From: Dyella_B sp036746095
Lineage (GTDB): Bacteria > Pseudomonadota > Gammaproteobacteria > Xanthomonadales > Rhodanobacteraceae
NCBI RefSeq assembly: GCF_036746095.1
Contig: NZ_DAIOEU010000011.1
Coordinates: 44,832-108,831, forward strand
Direction: 5' to 3'
Length of the DNA stretch: 64,000 nt
Below, piece by piece: positions 50,916-58,729 of this stretch. The notes under the pieces are model-generated. The model was not told the DNA's origin and made no database searches. It saw only the letters and a program-made list of their open reading frames with translations. Every line of letters begins with the position of its first letter. Within the stretch, counting starts at the first letter, position 1. Made by a program: the position numbers and the translations under genes.

Positions 50916-51400
50916 GAGATATCCCGGATGAAGAAACGATCGCAACCGAAGTGCCCGGTACCGCCCATCGGCGCGCACAACGCTTTGAAGCCGCTTTTCA
51001 GATATAGCGCCTGCGCGGCGTCCATGCCGGTGAGCGTTTCGATGTAGCAGCGCTTGAAGCCGAAGCTGCGGGCGGCATCCAGGCAACGCTGCATCATGGC
51101 GCTGCCGGCACCGATGCCGCGTGCTTCGGGCAGGAAGTACATTTTGCGCAGTTCGCAGACATCATCCTCGCCGGCATCCAGCGGCGCGATACCGCCGCCG
51201 CCAACCACGATGCCATTGAGCGCCACCACGAAATAGGCGCAGCGCTGTCGCGCGTAGGCCGCGTGCATGTCGTCCACTTCGGCATCATGGATGGCGAAGC
51301 CGGGACCGTCGGCGCCGAACTCGGGCATGACGGTGCGGATGATGCTGGCGATGGCGGCGCTATCGCGCGGCTCGATCGAGCGGATGAGGAAGTTGGGCAT
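50912..51400 (-). CDS. GNAT acetyltransferase
   Basis: A 162-residue GNAT-fold protein with the acetyl-CoA loop PEARGIGAGSAMMQRCL and the late YIETLTGMDAAQALYLKSGFK. The substrate is unknown. It is translationally coupled to the following phosphinothricin-acetyltransferase-like gene, so the two may act on related amines or be a resistance pair. Confidence 0.87.
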   Translation of the reverse strand: MPNFLIRSIEPRDSAAIASIIRTVMPEFGADGPGFAIHDAEVDDMHAAYARQRCAYFVVALNGIVVGGGGIAPLDAGEDDVCELRKMYFLPEARGIGAGSAMMQRCLDAARSFGFKRCYIETLTGMDAAQALYLKSGFKALCAPMGGTGHFGCDRFFIRDIS

Positions 51401-51443
51401 GCGCGGGAAATTATCAGCTTTTTGCGCGCTGGTGCATCGGCCT

Positions 51444-51509
51444 TAAGCTGGGATGACCATCCCGGCTTTCTTGTGGCATTCCGGGTGCCGGGATGGCCGT
51501 GCCAGCTTA
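51444..51509. repeat. Palindromic intergenic repeat, copy A
   Basis: TAAGCTGG (51444-51451) and CCAGCTTA (51502-51509) are perfect inverted ends. Inside, CCATCCCGGC (51457-51466) pairs perfectly with GCCGGGATGG (51487-51496). It fills most of the gap between the GNAT gene and mvaB. Related sequences are at 54.55, 55.2 and 58.6 kb. Confidence 0.72.
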
Positions 51510-51521
51510 CGGGCCTGGCAA

Positions 51522-52421
51522 TCAAGCCACCGTCGTACGCGCCTTCGTCACCCGGCTCGCCGTGGGTTTGTTGAGCTGCGCGGAAAGCCACGCGCCCGTG
51601 GCCACCAGCATGTCCAGATCGATGCCGGTTTGCATGCCCATGCCATGCAGCATGTAGACCACGTCTTCACTGGCGACGTTGCCGCTGGCGCCTTTCGCAT
51701 ACGGACAACCACCGGTGCCGGAGACGGCGCTATCCACCACGCGCACGCCTTCTTCAAGGCAGGCGAGGATGTTCGCCAGGGCCTGGCCGTAGGTATCGTG
51801 GAAGTGCACCGCCAGTGCATGCATGGGAATTTCCTGCGACACCGCATGCAGCATCGCGCGTGCCTTGGCCGGCGTGCCGACGCCGATGGTGTCGGCTACG
51901 GAAACCTCATAGCAGCCCATCTCATACAGCCGCCTGGCTACGTTGACCACGTCCGCGATGGCCACCTCGCCTTGATAGGGACAACCTAGGGCGGTGGAGA
52001 CGTAGCCACGCACCTTCACGCCTTCCGCGTTGGCTTCTTCCAGCACCGGCTGGAAGCGTTCCAGCGATTCGGCAATGGAAGCGTTGATGTTGGCGCGATT
52101 GAACGCTTCGGATGCCGCCGTGAAGACCGATACCTCGGTGGCGCCGGCCTGGCGCGCAATGCGATAGCCTTGTTCGTTCGGTACCAATACCGGATAGGTC
52201 ACGCCCGGCACCTTGCGGATATTGCGAAACACTTCCGCCGCGTCAGCCAGCTGCGGCACCCAGCGCGGGCTGACGAAGCTGGTGGTTTCGATGGTCTTGA
52301 GGCCGGTGGAGGAAAGCCGGTCGATCAACGCAATCTTGATGTCCGGCGGCAGCAGGGTCTTCTCGTTTTGCAAGCCGTCGCGCGGGCTGACTTCAACGAT
52401 GCGGACTTCGGAAGTGGTCAT
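51522..52421 (-). CDS. mvaB: Hydroxymethylglutaryl-CoA lyase
   Basis: Cleaves HMG-CoA to acetoacetate and acetyl-CoA, last step of leucine breakdown. It has 299 residues in a TIM barrel: VSPRDGLQNEK at the N-terminus, SVADTIGVGTP, VHFHDTYGQ, and GTGGCPYAKGASGNVASED with the catalytic Cys. The start at 52421 has AGGAG upstream; one five codons earlier is less good. It lies 23 bases after the MCC alpha stop, in one operon. Confidence 0.95.
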   Translation of the reverse strand: MTTSEVRIVEVSPRDGLQNEKTLLPPDIKIALIDRLSSTGLKTIETTSFVSPRWVPQLADAAEVFRNIRKVPGVTYPVLVPNEQGYRIARQAGATEVSVFTAASEAFNRANINASIAESLERFQPVLEEANAEGVKVRGYVSTALGCPYQGEVAIADVVNVARRLYEMGCYEVSVADTIGVGTPAKARAMLHAVSQEIPMHALAVHFHDTYGQALANILACLEEGVRVVDSAVSGTGGCPYAKGASGNVASEDVVYMLHGMGMQTGIDLDMLVATGAWLSAQLNKPTASRVTKARTTVA

Positions 52422-52444
52422 GTGAAGCTCCTGCAACCCTCAAG

Positions 52445-54442
52445 TTACGACGCGAAGCGAACGAGTACGGCATCGGCTTCGACAAACTCGCCTTGGGTTG
52501 CGCTGACGGTATCAATGGTACCTGCGCGTGGCGCCTTCAAGGCCAGTTCCATTTTCATGGCTTCCATCACCAGCAATTCCTGCCCTTCTTCCACGGTGTC
52601 GCCCGCCTTGGCCTTCACCAGCACGACGCGGCCGGGCATGGGCGCGACGATCTGGTTGCCACCGGCGCCTTCCTTGGATTCCCACGCAAACGCTGCGGCC
52701 CGGACAAAGGCGTGGCGCTGGCCGCTGGCATCGTGCAAGGTGATGCGTTCTTCATCGGCATGCACACGCAGTCGAGCGCTTTGCGCACCGAAACGCGCGC
52801 TGAGCAGGCTGCCTGCAAAGCGTGCGCCGCGCACATCGCAGTGTGACGCGCCATGCTGCAGACGGTAGTCGCCGTCATGGCCAAACGCTTCGATTTCATG
52901 GCGCTGCTCGCGCAAGGTAAGCGCAACGATGCGCTTGCCGGCATGCCCGATGCGCCATGCGTCCGCACGCGACCACGGCGAATACGGATCATTGCCATGC
53001 CTTGACGCGGCGACGAGCTTGCGTTCGTCGCAAAGCAGTGCGGCGGTAGCGGCAGCGAACAGGACATGTTCAGAGGGTGCCGTATCGCCGGTTAGAAATT
53101 CATCAAGGTGGCGATCGAGGTAACCCGTGTCGATGCGGCCCTCGATCACGACCGGATGACGCGCCAGCCGTTCGAGGAAGGCGATGTTCGATTTCGGCCC
53201 GACGATCTCGCATTCGGCCAAGGCTTCGCGCAGGCGTTGCAGCGCTTGCGTGCGATCGGTGTCATAGACGATCAGCTTGGCGATCATCGGATCGTAAAAA
53301 ATCGTTACCGTGTCGCCTTCGATGACGCCACCGTCCAAGCGCACGTGACGCGACGGAGCGGGCAATCGCAAACGGCGCAATTTGCCCGAACCGGGCAGGA
53401 AATGCTGATCCGGATCCTCGGCGTACAGGCGTACTTCAATGGCATGCCCACGAGCCTGGATTTGTTCCTGTTGCAGCGGCAGCGGTTCGCCCGCGGCGAT
53501 GTGCAATTGCCATTCCACTAGGTCGAGGCCCAGGGTTTCCTCGGTAACCGGATGCTCCACCTGCAGGCGCGTATTCATCTCCATGAAATAGAAGCTGCCA
53601 TCCTGGGCCACGATAAATTCCACCGTGCCGGCGCCGACGTAATTCACCGCCTTCGCGGCGGCCACCGCCGCCTCGCCCATGGCCTTGCGGCGTTCGGCAT
53701 CAAGGAACGGGGAGGGCGTTTCCTCCAGCACTTTCTGATAGCGGCGCTGCGCGGAACACTCGCGTTCGTTGAGGTGAATAACGTTGCCGTGCGTGTCGCC
53801 GAACACCTGGAATTCGATATGCCGTGGATGCTCGACGTAGCGCTCCAGGATCACGCGCGTATCGCCGAACGAGCTGGCCGCTTCGCGTTGCGCGGAGGCC
53901 AGGGCATCGGCGAATTCCTTTTCCGTGCGCACAATGCGCATGCCTTTGCCGCCGCCGCCGGCCGCGGCCTTGATCATCAGTGGGAAGCCGGTCTTGCGTG
54001 CTTGTTCGGCAAGGAAATCGCTCGCTTGGTTTTCGCCGTGGTAGCCCGGCACCAGCGGCACGCGATGATGTTCCATCAGCGCCTTGGCGGCAGCCTTGGA
54101 ACCCATCGCGTCGATGCTTTCCGGGCGTGGGCCGATAAACGTCACGCCGGCTTCGGTGCAGGCACGTGCGAAGGCGGTGTTTTCGGAAAGGAAGCCGTAA
54201 CCGGGATGGATCGCCTGCGCGCCGGATTTTTTTGCGACCTCCACAATGGCGTCGGCGCGCAAATAGGATTCGGCCGGCCGTGGCCCGCCGATCGGCCAGG
54301 CTTCATCGGCGAGCCGCACGTGCTGCGCGTCCTGGTCCGCTTCCGAATACACCGCAATGGTATGGATGCCCAGCCGCCGGCAGGTGCGGATCACGCGGCA
54401 GGCGATCTCGCCGCGATTGGCAATCAGTACACGCTCGAACAT
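52445..54442 (-). CDS. 3-methylcrotonyl-CoA carboxylase, biotin-containing alpha subunit
   Basis: ATP-dependent biotin carboxylase with its own biotin carrier, 665 residues. The biotin carboxylase part is residues 1-445 (MFERVLIANRGEIACRVIRT, KAAAGGGGKGMR, MEMNTRLQVEHPVTEE), a linker domain follows, and the biotinyl lysine is in VMEAMKMEL near the C-terminus. With the beta subunit at 61.9 kb it carboxylates 3-methylcrotonyl-CoA in leucine degradation. Subunit pairing is inferred from the surrounding pathway; propionyl- or geranyl-CoA carboxylases look similar. GAGGAA precedes the start. Confidence 0.92.
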   Translation of the reverse strand: MFERVLIANRGEIACRVIRTCRRLGIHTIAVYSEADQDAQHVRLADEAWPIGGPRPAESYLRADAIVEVAKKSGAQAIHPGYGFLSENTAFARACTEAGVTFIGPRPESIDAMGSKAAAKALMEHHRVPLVPGYHGENQASDFLAEQARKTGFPLMIKAAAGGGGKGMRIVRTEKEFADALASAQREAASSFGDTRVILERYVEHPRHIEFQVFGDTHGNVIHLNERECSAQRRYQKVLEETPSPFLDAERRKAMGEAAVAAAKAVNYVGAGTVEFIVAQDGSFYFMEMNTRLQVEHPVTEETLGLDLVEWQLHIAAGEPLPLQQEQIQARGHAIEVRLYAEDPDQHFLPGSGKLRRLRLPAPSRHVRLDGGVIEGDTVTIFYDPMIAKLIVYDTDRTQALQRLREALAECEIVGPKSNIAFLERLARHPVVIEGRIDTGYLDRHLDEFLTGDTAPSEHVLFAAATAALLCDERKLVAASRHGNDPYSPWSRADAWRIGHAGKRIVALTLREQRHEIEAFGHDGDYRLQHGASHCDVRGARFAGSLLSARFGAQSARLRVHADEERITLHDASGQRHAFVRAAAFAWESKEGAGGNQIVAPMPGRVVLVKAKAGDTVEEGQELLVMEAMKMELALKAPRAGTIDTVSATQGEFVEADAVLVRFAS

Positions 54443-54549
54443 GCGGATTCCTCAACCCATCGCTTGCAGCTGCAAAGCCCATAAAGCTAGCAGAATTGCG
54501 TGACGCGGCCGATGCGCGGCGCAGCATGCGTGCGCCGTCGTCACATTGG

Positions 54550-54604
54550 GCTGGGATGAAATCCCCGCATCGCCATGCGGACAAAAGCCGGGATGTCATC
54601 CAGC
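54550..54604. repeat. Palindromic intergenic repeat, copy B
   Basis: GCTGGGATG (54550-54558) and CATCCAGC (54597-54604) face each other with one base unpaired. CCGCAT-CGCC-ATGCGG (54565-54580) is an inner hairpin. It occupies the gap between the cupin and MCC alpha genes. Confidence 0.6.
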
Positions 54605-54630
54605 TAGCGGTGGCCGCTTTGGCAGGCGCA

Positions 54631-55146
54631 TTACTCGCCTTCCCAGTAATCGATCGTGTCGCCCTGGCGCATGACGATGCGAATCATCTGCGGCTTGCCT
54701 TCCGCATCCGGCCCGAATTCACCCAGGATGCCGTACTTGTTGGAATCCGGGTATTCGCAGATCTCCGGCGAAAGCTTGCTGCTCACGGCGAGATAACGCA
54801 TTTCAACCGATCCAGTGTTGATGATCTGATGCGCGCTTTCCGGCCCGCCGGGCGGGCAGGCGATGATGTCGCCCTGGCGGATCGGGTGGCTTTCGCTGCC
54901 GATGCGAATCTCGCCTTCACCTTGCAGGATGAAGAACATTTCCTCGTTGACACGATGGTTGTGCAGCGGAAACGCGCGCATGCCGGGCGGCACCGCGGTG
55001 ATGTTGTAGCCGAGCTTCTCCGCGCCCAGCTGCATGGATACGCGTCCCATGCGTGCATCGAAGCGCTGGGCGGCATCGCCGGTGGCGGCGAAGGCGGGCG
55101 GGCGTGGCTGCAGGTCGACGTCGGCGATGTTGATGATGCGTTTCAT
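54631..55146 (-). CDS. Cupin-domain protein
   Basis: A 171-residue single-cupin protein. Motif 1 is PLHNHRVNEEMFFILQGEG, giving two His and a Glu as metal ligands, and motif 2 is PPGGPESAHQIINTG with the last His. The C-terminal YPDSNKYGILGEFG segment lies outside the barrel. It sits between the enoyl-CoA hydratase and MCC alpha genes in the leucine cluster; whether it is an enzyme, a sugar-binding or a regulatory cupin cannot be told. The start was placed at 55146 because homology begins at MKRIINI. Confidence 0.82.
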   Translation of the reverse strand: MKRIINIADVDLQPRPPAFAATGDAAQRFDARMGRVSMQLGAEKLGYNITAVPPGMRAFPLHNHRVNEEMFFILQGEGEIRIGSESHPIRQGDIIACPPGGPESAHQIINTGSVEMRYLAVSSKLSPEICEYPDSNKYGILGEFGPDAEGKPQMIRIVMRQGDTIDYWEGE

Positions 55147-55198
55147 GGCGTGCCTCGTAGTGGGACAAAGAGTTGCAGGTAGGCCGGATGAGCAGCAC

Positions 55199-55239
55199 CC
55201 GGAATCACGACAAAGCCGGGATGCCATCCCAGCCTAAGC
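55199..55239. repeat. Palindromic intergenic repeat, copy C
   Basis: GCCGGGATG (55215-55223) and CATCCCAGC (55225-55233) form a near-perfect inverted pair, followed by CTAAGC. A partial outer copy, CCGGAATCA, lies at its left. It is in the gap between the enoyl-CoA hydratase and cupin genes. Confidence 0.55.
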
Positions 55240-55269
55240 ACTGCTGCTGCCAGCGTGGCGTCAGCATGC

Positions 55270-56052
55270 TCAAACCCAGTTGGCGGCGCGCTTGTCGAGA
55301 AAGGCGCCAAGCCCTTCCTGGCCTTCTTCCGATACGCGCAGCCGAGCGATCAATGCGGCGTTGTCATGGTCGATACGTTCGGCCATGGGCAGGGTGAGTC
55401 CGTGCATGTTGAAGGCAAGTTGCTTGGCTTCGCGCTGCGCCAGCGGGCCGGCCTTGGCCAGTTGCTTGAGCACGGTGTGCACGGTGTCGTCCAGATATTC
55501 GGCGGAGACCGCCTCGTGCAGCAATCCGATGTTCATCGCCGTTTCTGCATCGAAGATCTCGCCGGTCAGGAACAAACGCCGCGCCTGGCGTACCCCGATG
55601 GCTGCCACGACATACGGTGAAATCACGGCGGGCACCAAACCCAGTTTTACTTCGGTAAGGCCGAACTTGGCCGTGTTCACGCCAATGGCGATATCGCAAC
55701 AGGCGATCAGCCCCACGCCACCGCCATAAGCCGCGCCATTGACGCGGGCAACGGTGGGTTTGGGCAGGAATTGCAGCGTGCGCATCAGCGCCGCCAGGCG
55801 CAGGGAGTCTTCGCGGTTTTCCGCCTCGCTGGCCTTGGCCATGCCGCGCATCCAGTTGAGGTCTGCGCCGGCCGAGAAGCTTGCCCCCACCCCGGTCAGC
55901 ACCACGACACGTACGGCGGGGTCGTCACCGGCGTCCCGCAAAGCCACGGTGAGTTCGGCGATCAGTCGATCGTCGAAGGCGTTGTGCACGTCCGGGCGAT
56001 TGAGGCGGAGTTCGCGGATACCCGCGTGGTCGGCGATCTGGATGGTGGTCAT
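55270..56052 (-). CDS. Enoyl-CoA hydratase, probable methylglutaconyl-CoA hydratase
   Basis: Crotonase-fold hydratase of 260 residues. The oxyanion-hole segments are FSAGADLNWMRGM near residue 66 and ARVNGAAYGGGVGLIACCD near 107; the catalytic Glu is expected in the FGLTEVKLGLVPAVISPYV stretch. In leucine breakdown this enzyme hydrates 3-methylglutaconyl-CoA between MCC and HMG-CoA lyase, and both partner genes lie nearby. The start MTTIQIADHAG at 56052 is preferred to one five codons upstream. feoA is divergent. Confidence 0.88.
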   Translation of the reverse strand: MTTIQIADHAGIRELRLNRPDVHNAFDDRLIAELTVALRDAGDDPAVRVVVLTGVGASFSAGADLNWMRGMAKASEAENREDSLRLAALMRTLQFLPKPTVARVNGAAYGGGVGLIACCDIAIGVNTAKFGLTEVKLGLVPAVISPYVVAAIGVRQARRLFLTGEIFDAETAMNIGLLHEAVSAEYLDDTVHTVLKQLAKAGPLAQREAKQLAFNMHGLTLPMAERIDHDNAALIARLRVSEEGQEGLGAFLDKRAANWV

Positions 56053-56174
56053 GGGACGTCCATGCATAGGGAGCGGATGTCTTGAAGCGTAGCATCGCCC
56101 TCCGGCCGGCCAGCCGCTTTCAGTCCGTCTTCAGTGGGGGACGGACCCCTGCACCCAATGCGAAAAGAGGATAC

Positions 56175-56193
56175 AATGCGAACCATTCTTATT
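56175..56193 (+). promoter_or_regulatory. Fur-box-like site upstream of feoA
   Basis: AATGCGAACCATTCTTATT matches the Fur box core AATGATAATCATT at ten of thirteen positions, and its right half resembles the CATTCTCATT form frequent in Fur sites. It lies 16 bases before the feoA start, where bound Fur with iron would block transcription. Confidence 0.6.
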
Positions 56194-56209
56194 TAGAAGC
56201 GTAACAACT

Positions 56210-56449
56210 GTGCGCCTGTCCGATTTGCCGAAAGGTGCTAACGCCGTGGTTGAACGAGTCGAAGATGCCCATGCCGATGACCTGATCGCGCAGCGCCTGC
56301 GTGACCTGGGCTTTGTGGCCGGCGAACACGTGAAGCTGGTCGCGCGTGGCCCGGTGGGCGCCGATCCGCTATTGATCCAGATCGGCTCGACCCGCTTTGC
56401 GTTGCGTCGTGCCGAAGCCTCGCGGGTCACGGTGCGGGAGGTTGCATGA
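56210..56449 (+). CDS. feoA: Ferrous iron transport protein FeoA
   Basis: Small SH3-like cytosolic partner of FeoB, 79 residues (MRLSDLPKGANAVVERV, LRDLGFVAGEHVKLV, IGSTRFALRRAEA). The start is GTG 56210; no ATG is in range and no strong ribosome-binding site is visible. feoB begins in its stop codon (ATGA), so they are coupled. Probably repressed by Fur through the site just upstream. Confidence 0.93.
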   Translation: MRLSDLPKGANAVVERVEDAHADDLIAQRLRDLGFVAGEHVKLVARGPVGADPLLIQIGSTRFALRRAEASRVTVREVA

Positions 56450-58287
56450 GCGCCGATACGCTGCGCATCGCCCTGGTCGGCAACCCCAATTGTGGCAAGA
56501 CGGCGCTGTTCAACCAGCTCACCGGTGGACGCCAGAAAGTGGCCAATTACGCCGGCGTCACGGTGGAGCGCAAGGAAGGGCGATTCACCGCGCCGTCGGG
56601 CCGCGTGATGCAGATCCTGGATCTGCCCGGTACCTACAGCTTCGACGCCGCCAGCCCGGACGAACAGATCACGCGCGATGTGCTGGAAGGCAACTATCCC
56701 GGCGAGGCAGCACCCGACCTCATCATTTGCGTGGCGGACGCCACCAACCTGCGCCTGCATCTGCGCTTTGTGCTGGAAGTGAAGCGGCTCGGCCGGCCAG
56801 TGGTGCTGGCCTTGAACATGATGGATGCGGCGCGCCGTCGCGGCATCACCATCGATGTGGCGGAATTGCAGCGTCGCCTCGGCATCCCCGTGGTGGAAAC
56901 CATTGCGGTCAAGCGTGGCGGTACGCGCGCGCTGGTCGAGCGGGTGGATGGCGATCTGCCGGAAGCGCCGCTTGCGCTGCCGGACGATCCGGACAGCCGC
57001 GCCAATCTCCACGACGAAGTACGCCAATTGATGGCGGCCACCGTCACCATGCCACGCGCCACGGCTGCCATCGACGATGCACTCGATCGTTGGGCGCTGC
57101 ACCCGGTGTTCGGGTTGCTCACGCTCGCGGTGGTGATGTTCCTGGTCTTCCAGGCGGTCTACGCATCCGGCAAGCCGATGAGCGACCTGATCGGCGAAGG
57201 TTTTACCTGGCTTGGCGAGCATGCGGCCGTGGTGCTGCCTGCCGGCCCGATCCACGATCTGGTGGTAAGCGGCATCTTCGGCGGGCTGGGCACGGTGCTC
57301 GGCTTTTTGCCGGTGATTCTGGTGCTGTTCCTCTTCATCCTGATGCTGGAGGAGTCGGGCTACCTGCCGCGCGCGGCATTTTTGCTCGATCGCCTGATGG
57401 TATCGGTAGGGTTGACCGGCCGCTCGTTCATTCCATTGCTGTCGAGCTTCGCCTGCGCCATTCCCGGCATCATGGGCACGCGCAGCATCACCGATCCGCG
57501 CGATCGCCTCGCCACGATTCTGGTGGCGCCGCTGATGACCTGTTCCGCGCGCTTGCCGGTATACGCGCTGCTGATTGGCGCGTTCATTCCCGCACGCCGC
57601 GTATTCGGGTTCTTCAACCTGCAGGGCGTGGTGCTGTTCGCCTTGTACGTGGCCGGCATTGTCGGCGCCATGACGGTGGGCTGGGTGATCAAGCGCATTC
57701 GCCGCGACAAGAGCGAACACGCGTTGTTGATGGAATTGCCGTCCTATCGCTTGCCCAGGGTGCGCGACGTTGCGCTCGGTTTGTACGAGCGCGGCAGCAT
57801 CTTCTTGAAGCGCCTTACCGGGGTGATCCTGGCGTTGACGGTGTTGATGTGGTTTATCTCGACCTTTCCGTCGCCGCCGGTAGGCGCTACGGGTCCCGCC
57901 ATCAACTACAGCCTTGCCGGCTATCTTGGCCGCTTCCTGCAGCACATTTTCTCGCCGCTAGGCTTCAACTGGCAGATCAGCCTGGCATTGATTCCCGCAT
58001 TTGCCGCGCGTGAAACGGCCGTGGCGACACTGGCTACTGTCTATGCCGTCAGTGGCGATGCGCAGAACGGTGGCCTGGCACATGCGCTTACCGGCAATTT
58101 CTCGCTGGCGACGGCGTTGTCGCTGCTGGTGTGGTTTGCCTTTGCGCCGCAATGCATGTCCACGCTGGCGGTGATTCGCCGTGAAACGCAGTCCTGGCGC
58201 AACGTGGCGATTTCCTTCGGCTACATGTTTGTCGTGGCGTACATGGCATCGTTTATTACCTATCAGGTTGCGGGGTTGTTCTCGTGA
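56446..58287 (+). CDS. feoB: Ferrous iron transporter FeoB
   Basis: Inner-membrane Fe2+ transporter with an N-terminal GTPase domain. It has 613 residues, shorter than E. coli FeoB (773) but typical of the compact form. G1 is GNPNCGKTALFN, G3 DLPGTYSF, G4 NMMD. The membrane part has two Gate-like regions (SGIFGGLGTVLGFLPVI and PLMTCSARLPVYALLIGAF, LIPAFAARETAVATLATVY). It overlaps feoA and the following Cys-rich gene by four bases each. Confidence 0.95.
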   Translation: MSADTLRIALVGNPNCGKTALFNQLTGGRQKVANYAGVTVERKEGRFTAPSGRVMQILDLPGTYSFDAASPDEQITRDVLEGNYPGEAAPDLIICVADATNLRLHLRFVLEVKRLGRPVVLALNMMDAARRRGITIDVAELQRRLGIPVVETIAVKRGGTRALVERVDGDLPEAPLALPDDPDSRANLHDEVRQLMAATVTMPRATAAIDDALDRWALHPVFGLLTLAVVMFLVFQAVYASGKPMSDLIGEGFTWLGEHAAVVLPAGPIHDLVVSGIFGGLGTVLGFLPVILVLFLFILMLEESGYLPRAAFLLDRLMVSVGLTGRSFIPLLSSFACAIPGIMGTRSITDPRDRLATILVAPLMTCSARLPVYALLIGAFIPARRVFGFFNLQGVVLFALYVAGIVGAMTVGWVIKRIRRDKSEHALLMELPSYRLPRVRDVALGLYERGSIFLKRLTGVILALTVLMWFISTFPSPPVGATGPAINYSLAGYLGRFLQHIFSPLGFNWQISLALIPAFAARETAVATLATVYAVSGDAQNGGLAHALTGNFSLATALSLLVWFAFAPQCMSTLAVIRRETQSWRNVAISFGYMFVVAYMASFITYQVAGLFS

Positions 58288-58586
58288 GTACCGGTCTGCT
58301 GGTTCAGTACGTGGTGATCGCGCTGGTGGTGCTTGCCAGCGCGCTGTATGCGTTCCGCAAGCTGGCGCCACAACTCACCAACCGTTGGCTGGCGTCCGCG
58401 TCGATTCATCTCGGTCAGCCTGGGCATGCTGCGTGGATGCGTTCTTTCGCGCGCCGTCTACAGCCGAAACAGGCGACGGGCAATTGCAGTGATGGTTGCA
58501 GCACGTGTGGCGCATGTGGACCGAAGCCACCGGCTGCTGCGCGCGGCGAGGCAGTGCCGTTGCAATTCCGTCCGCGCCGGCATTGA
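58284..58586 (+). CDS. FeoB-associated Cys-rich membrane protein
   Basis: A 100-residue protein with one N-terminal membrane segment (about residues 7-24, VQYVVIALVVLASALYAF) and a cluster CSDGCSTCGACG with four cysteines near residue 70. It begins with GTG inside the feoB stop (GTGA). Small Cys-rich proteins downstream of feoB are known in several phyla and are thought to take part in iron transport. The Cys cluster could bind iron, but this is inference. Confidence 0.8.
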   Translation: MSTGLLVQYVVIALVVLASALYAFRKLAPQLTNRWLASASIHLGQPGHAAWMRSFARRLQPKQATGNCSDGCSTCGACGPKPPAAARGEAVPLQFRPRRH

Positions 58587-58596
58587 GAGGCGGCCG

Positions 58597-58644
58597 TAAG
58601 CTGGGATGGTTTTTCCGATGCTGTGATTCCATTCCGGCCTAAGC
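58597..58644. repeat. Palindromic intergenic repeat, copy D
   Basis: TAAGCTGGGATGG (58597-58609) faces CCATTCCGGCCTAAGC (58629-58644), an imperfect inverted pair. It starts eleven bases after the Cys-rich gene, between convergent genes. The rest of the gap to 58729 holds nothing recognisable. Confidence 0.6.
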
Positions 58645-58729
58645 TCTTTTGCCATGTGCAAGGGGGAGTGGATCAGCACGCGACACAACGGCTGCCAGGG
58701 CATGCCGCCGCGAAAGCGCGCATGCAAGG

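Noticed and set aside
56131..57945. A 604-codon minus-strand frame across feoA and feoB.
   Set aside because: His/Gln/Arg-rich translation without any domain, opposite a clear FeoB with G-protein motifs.
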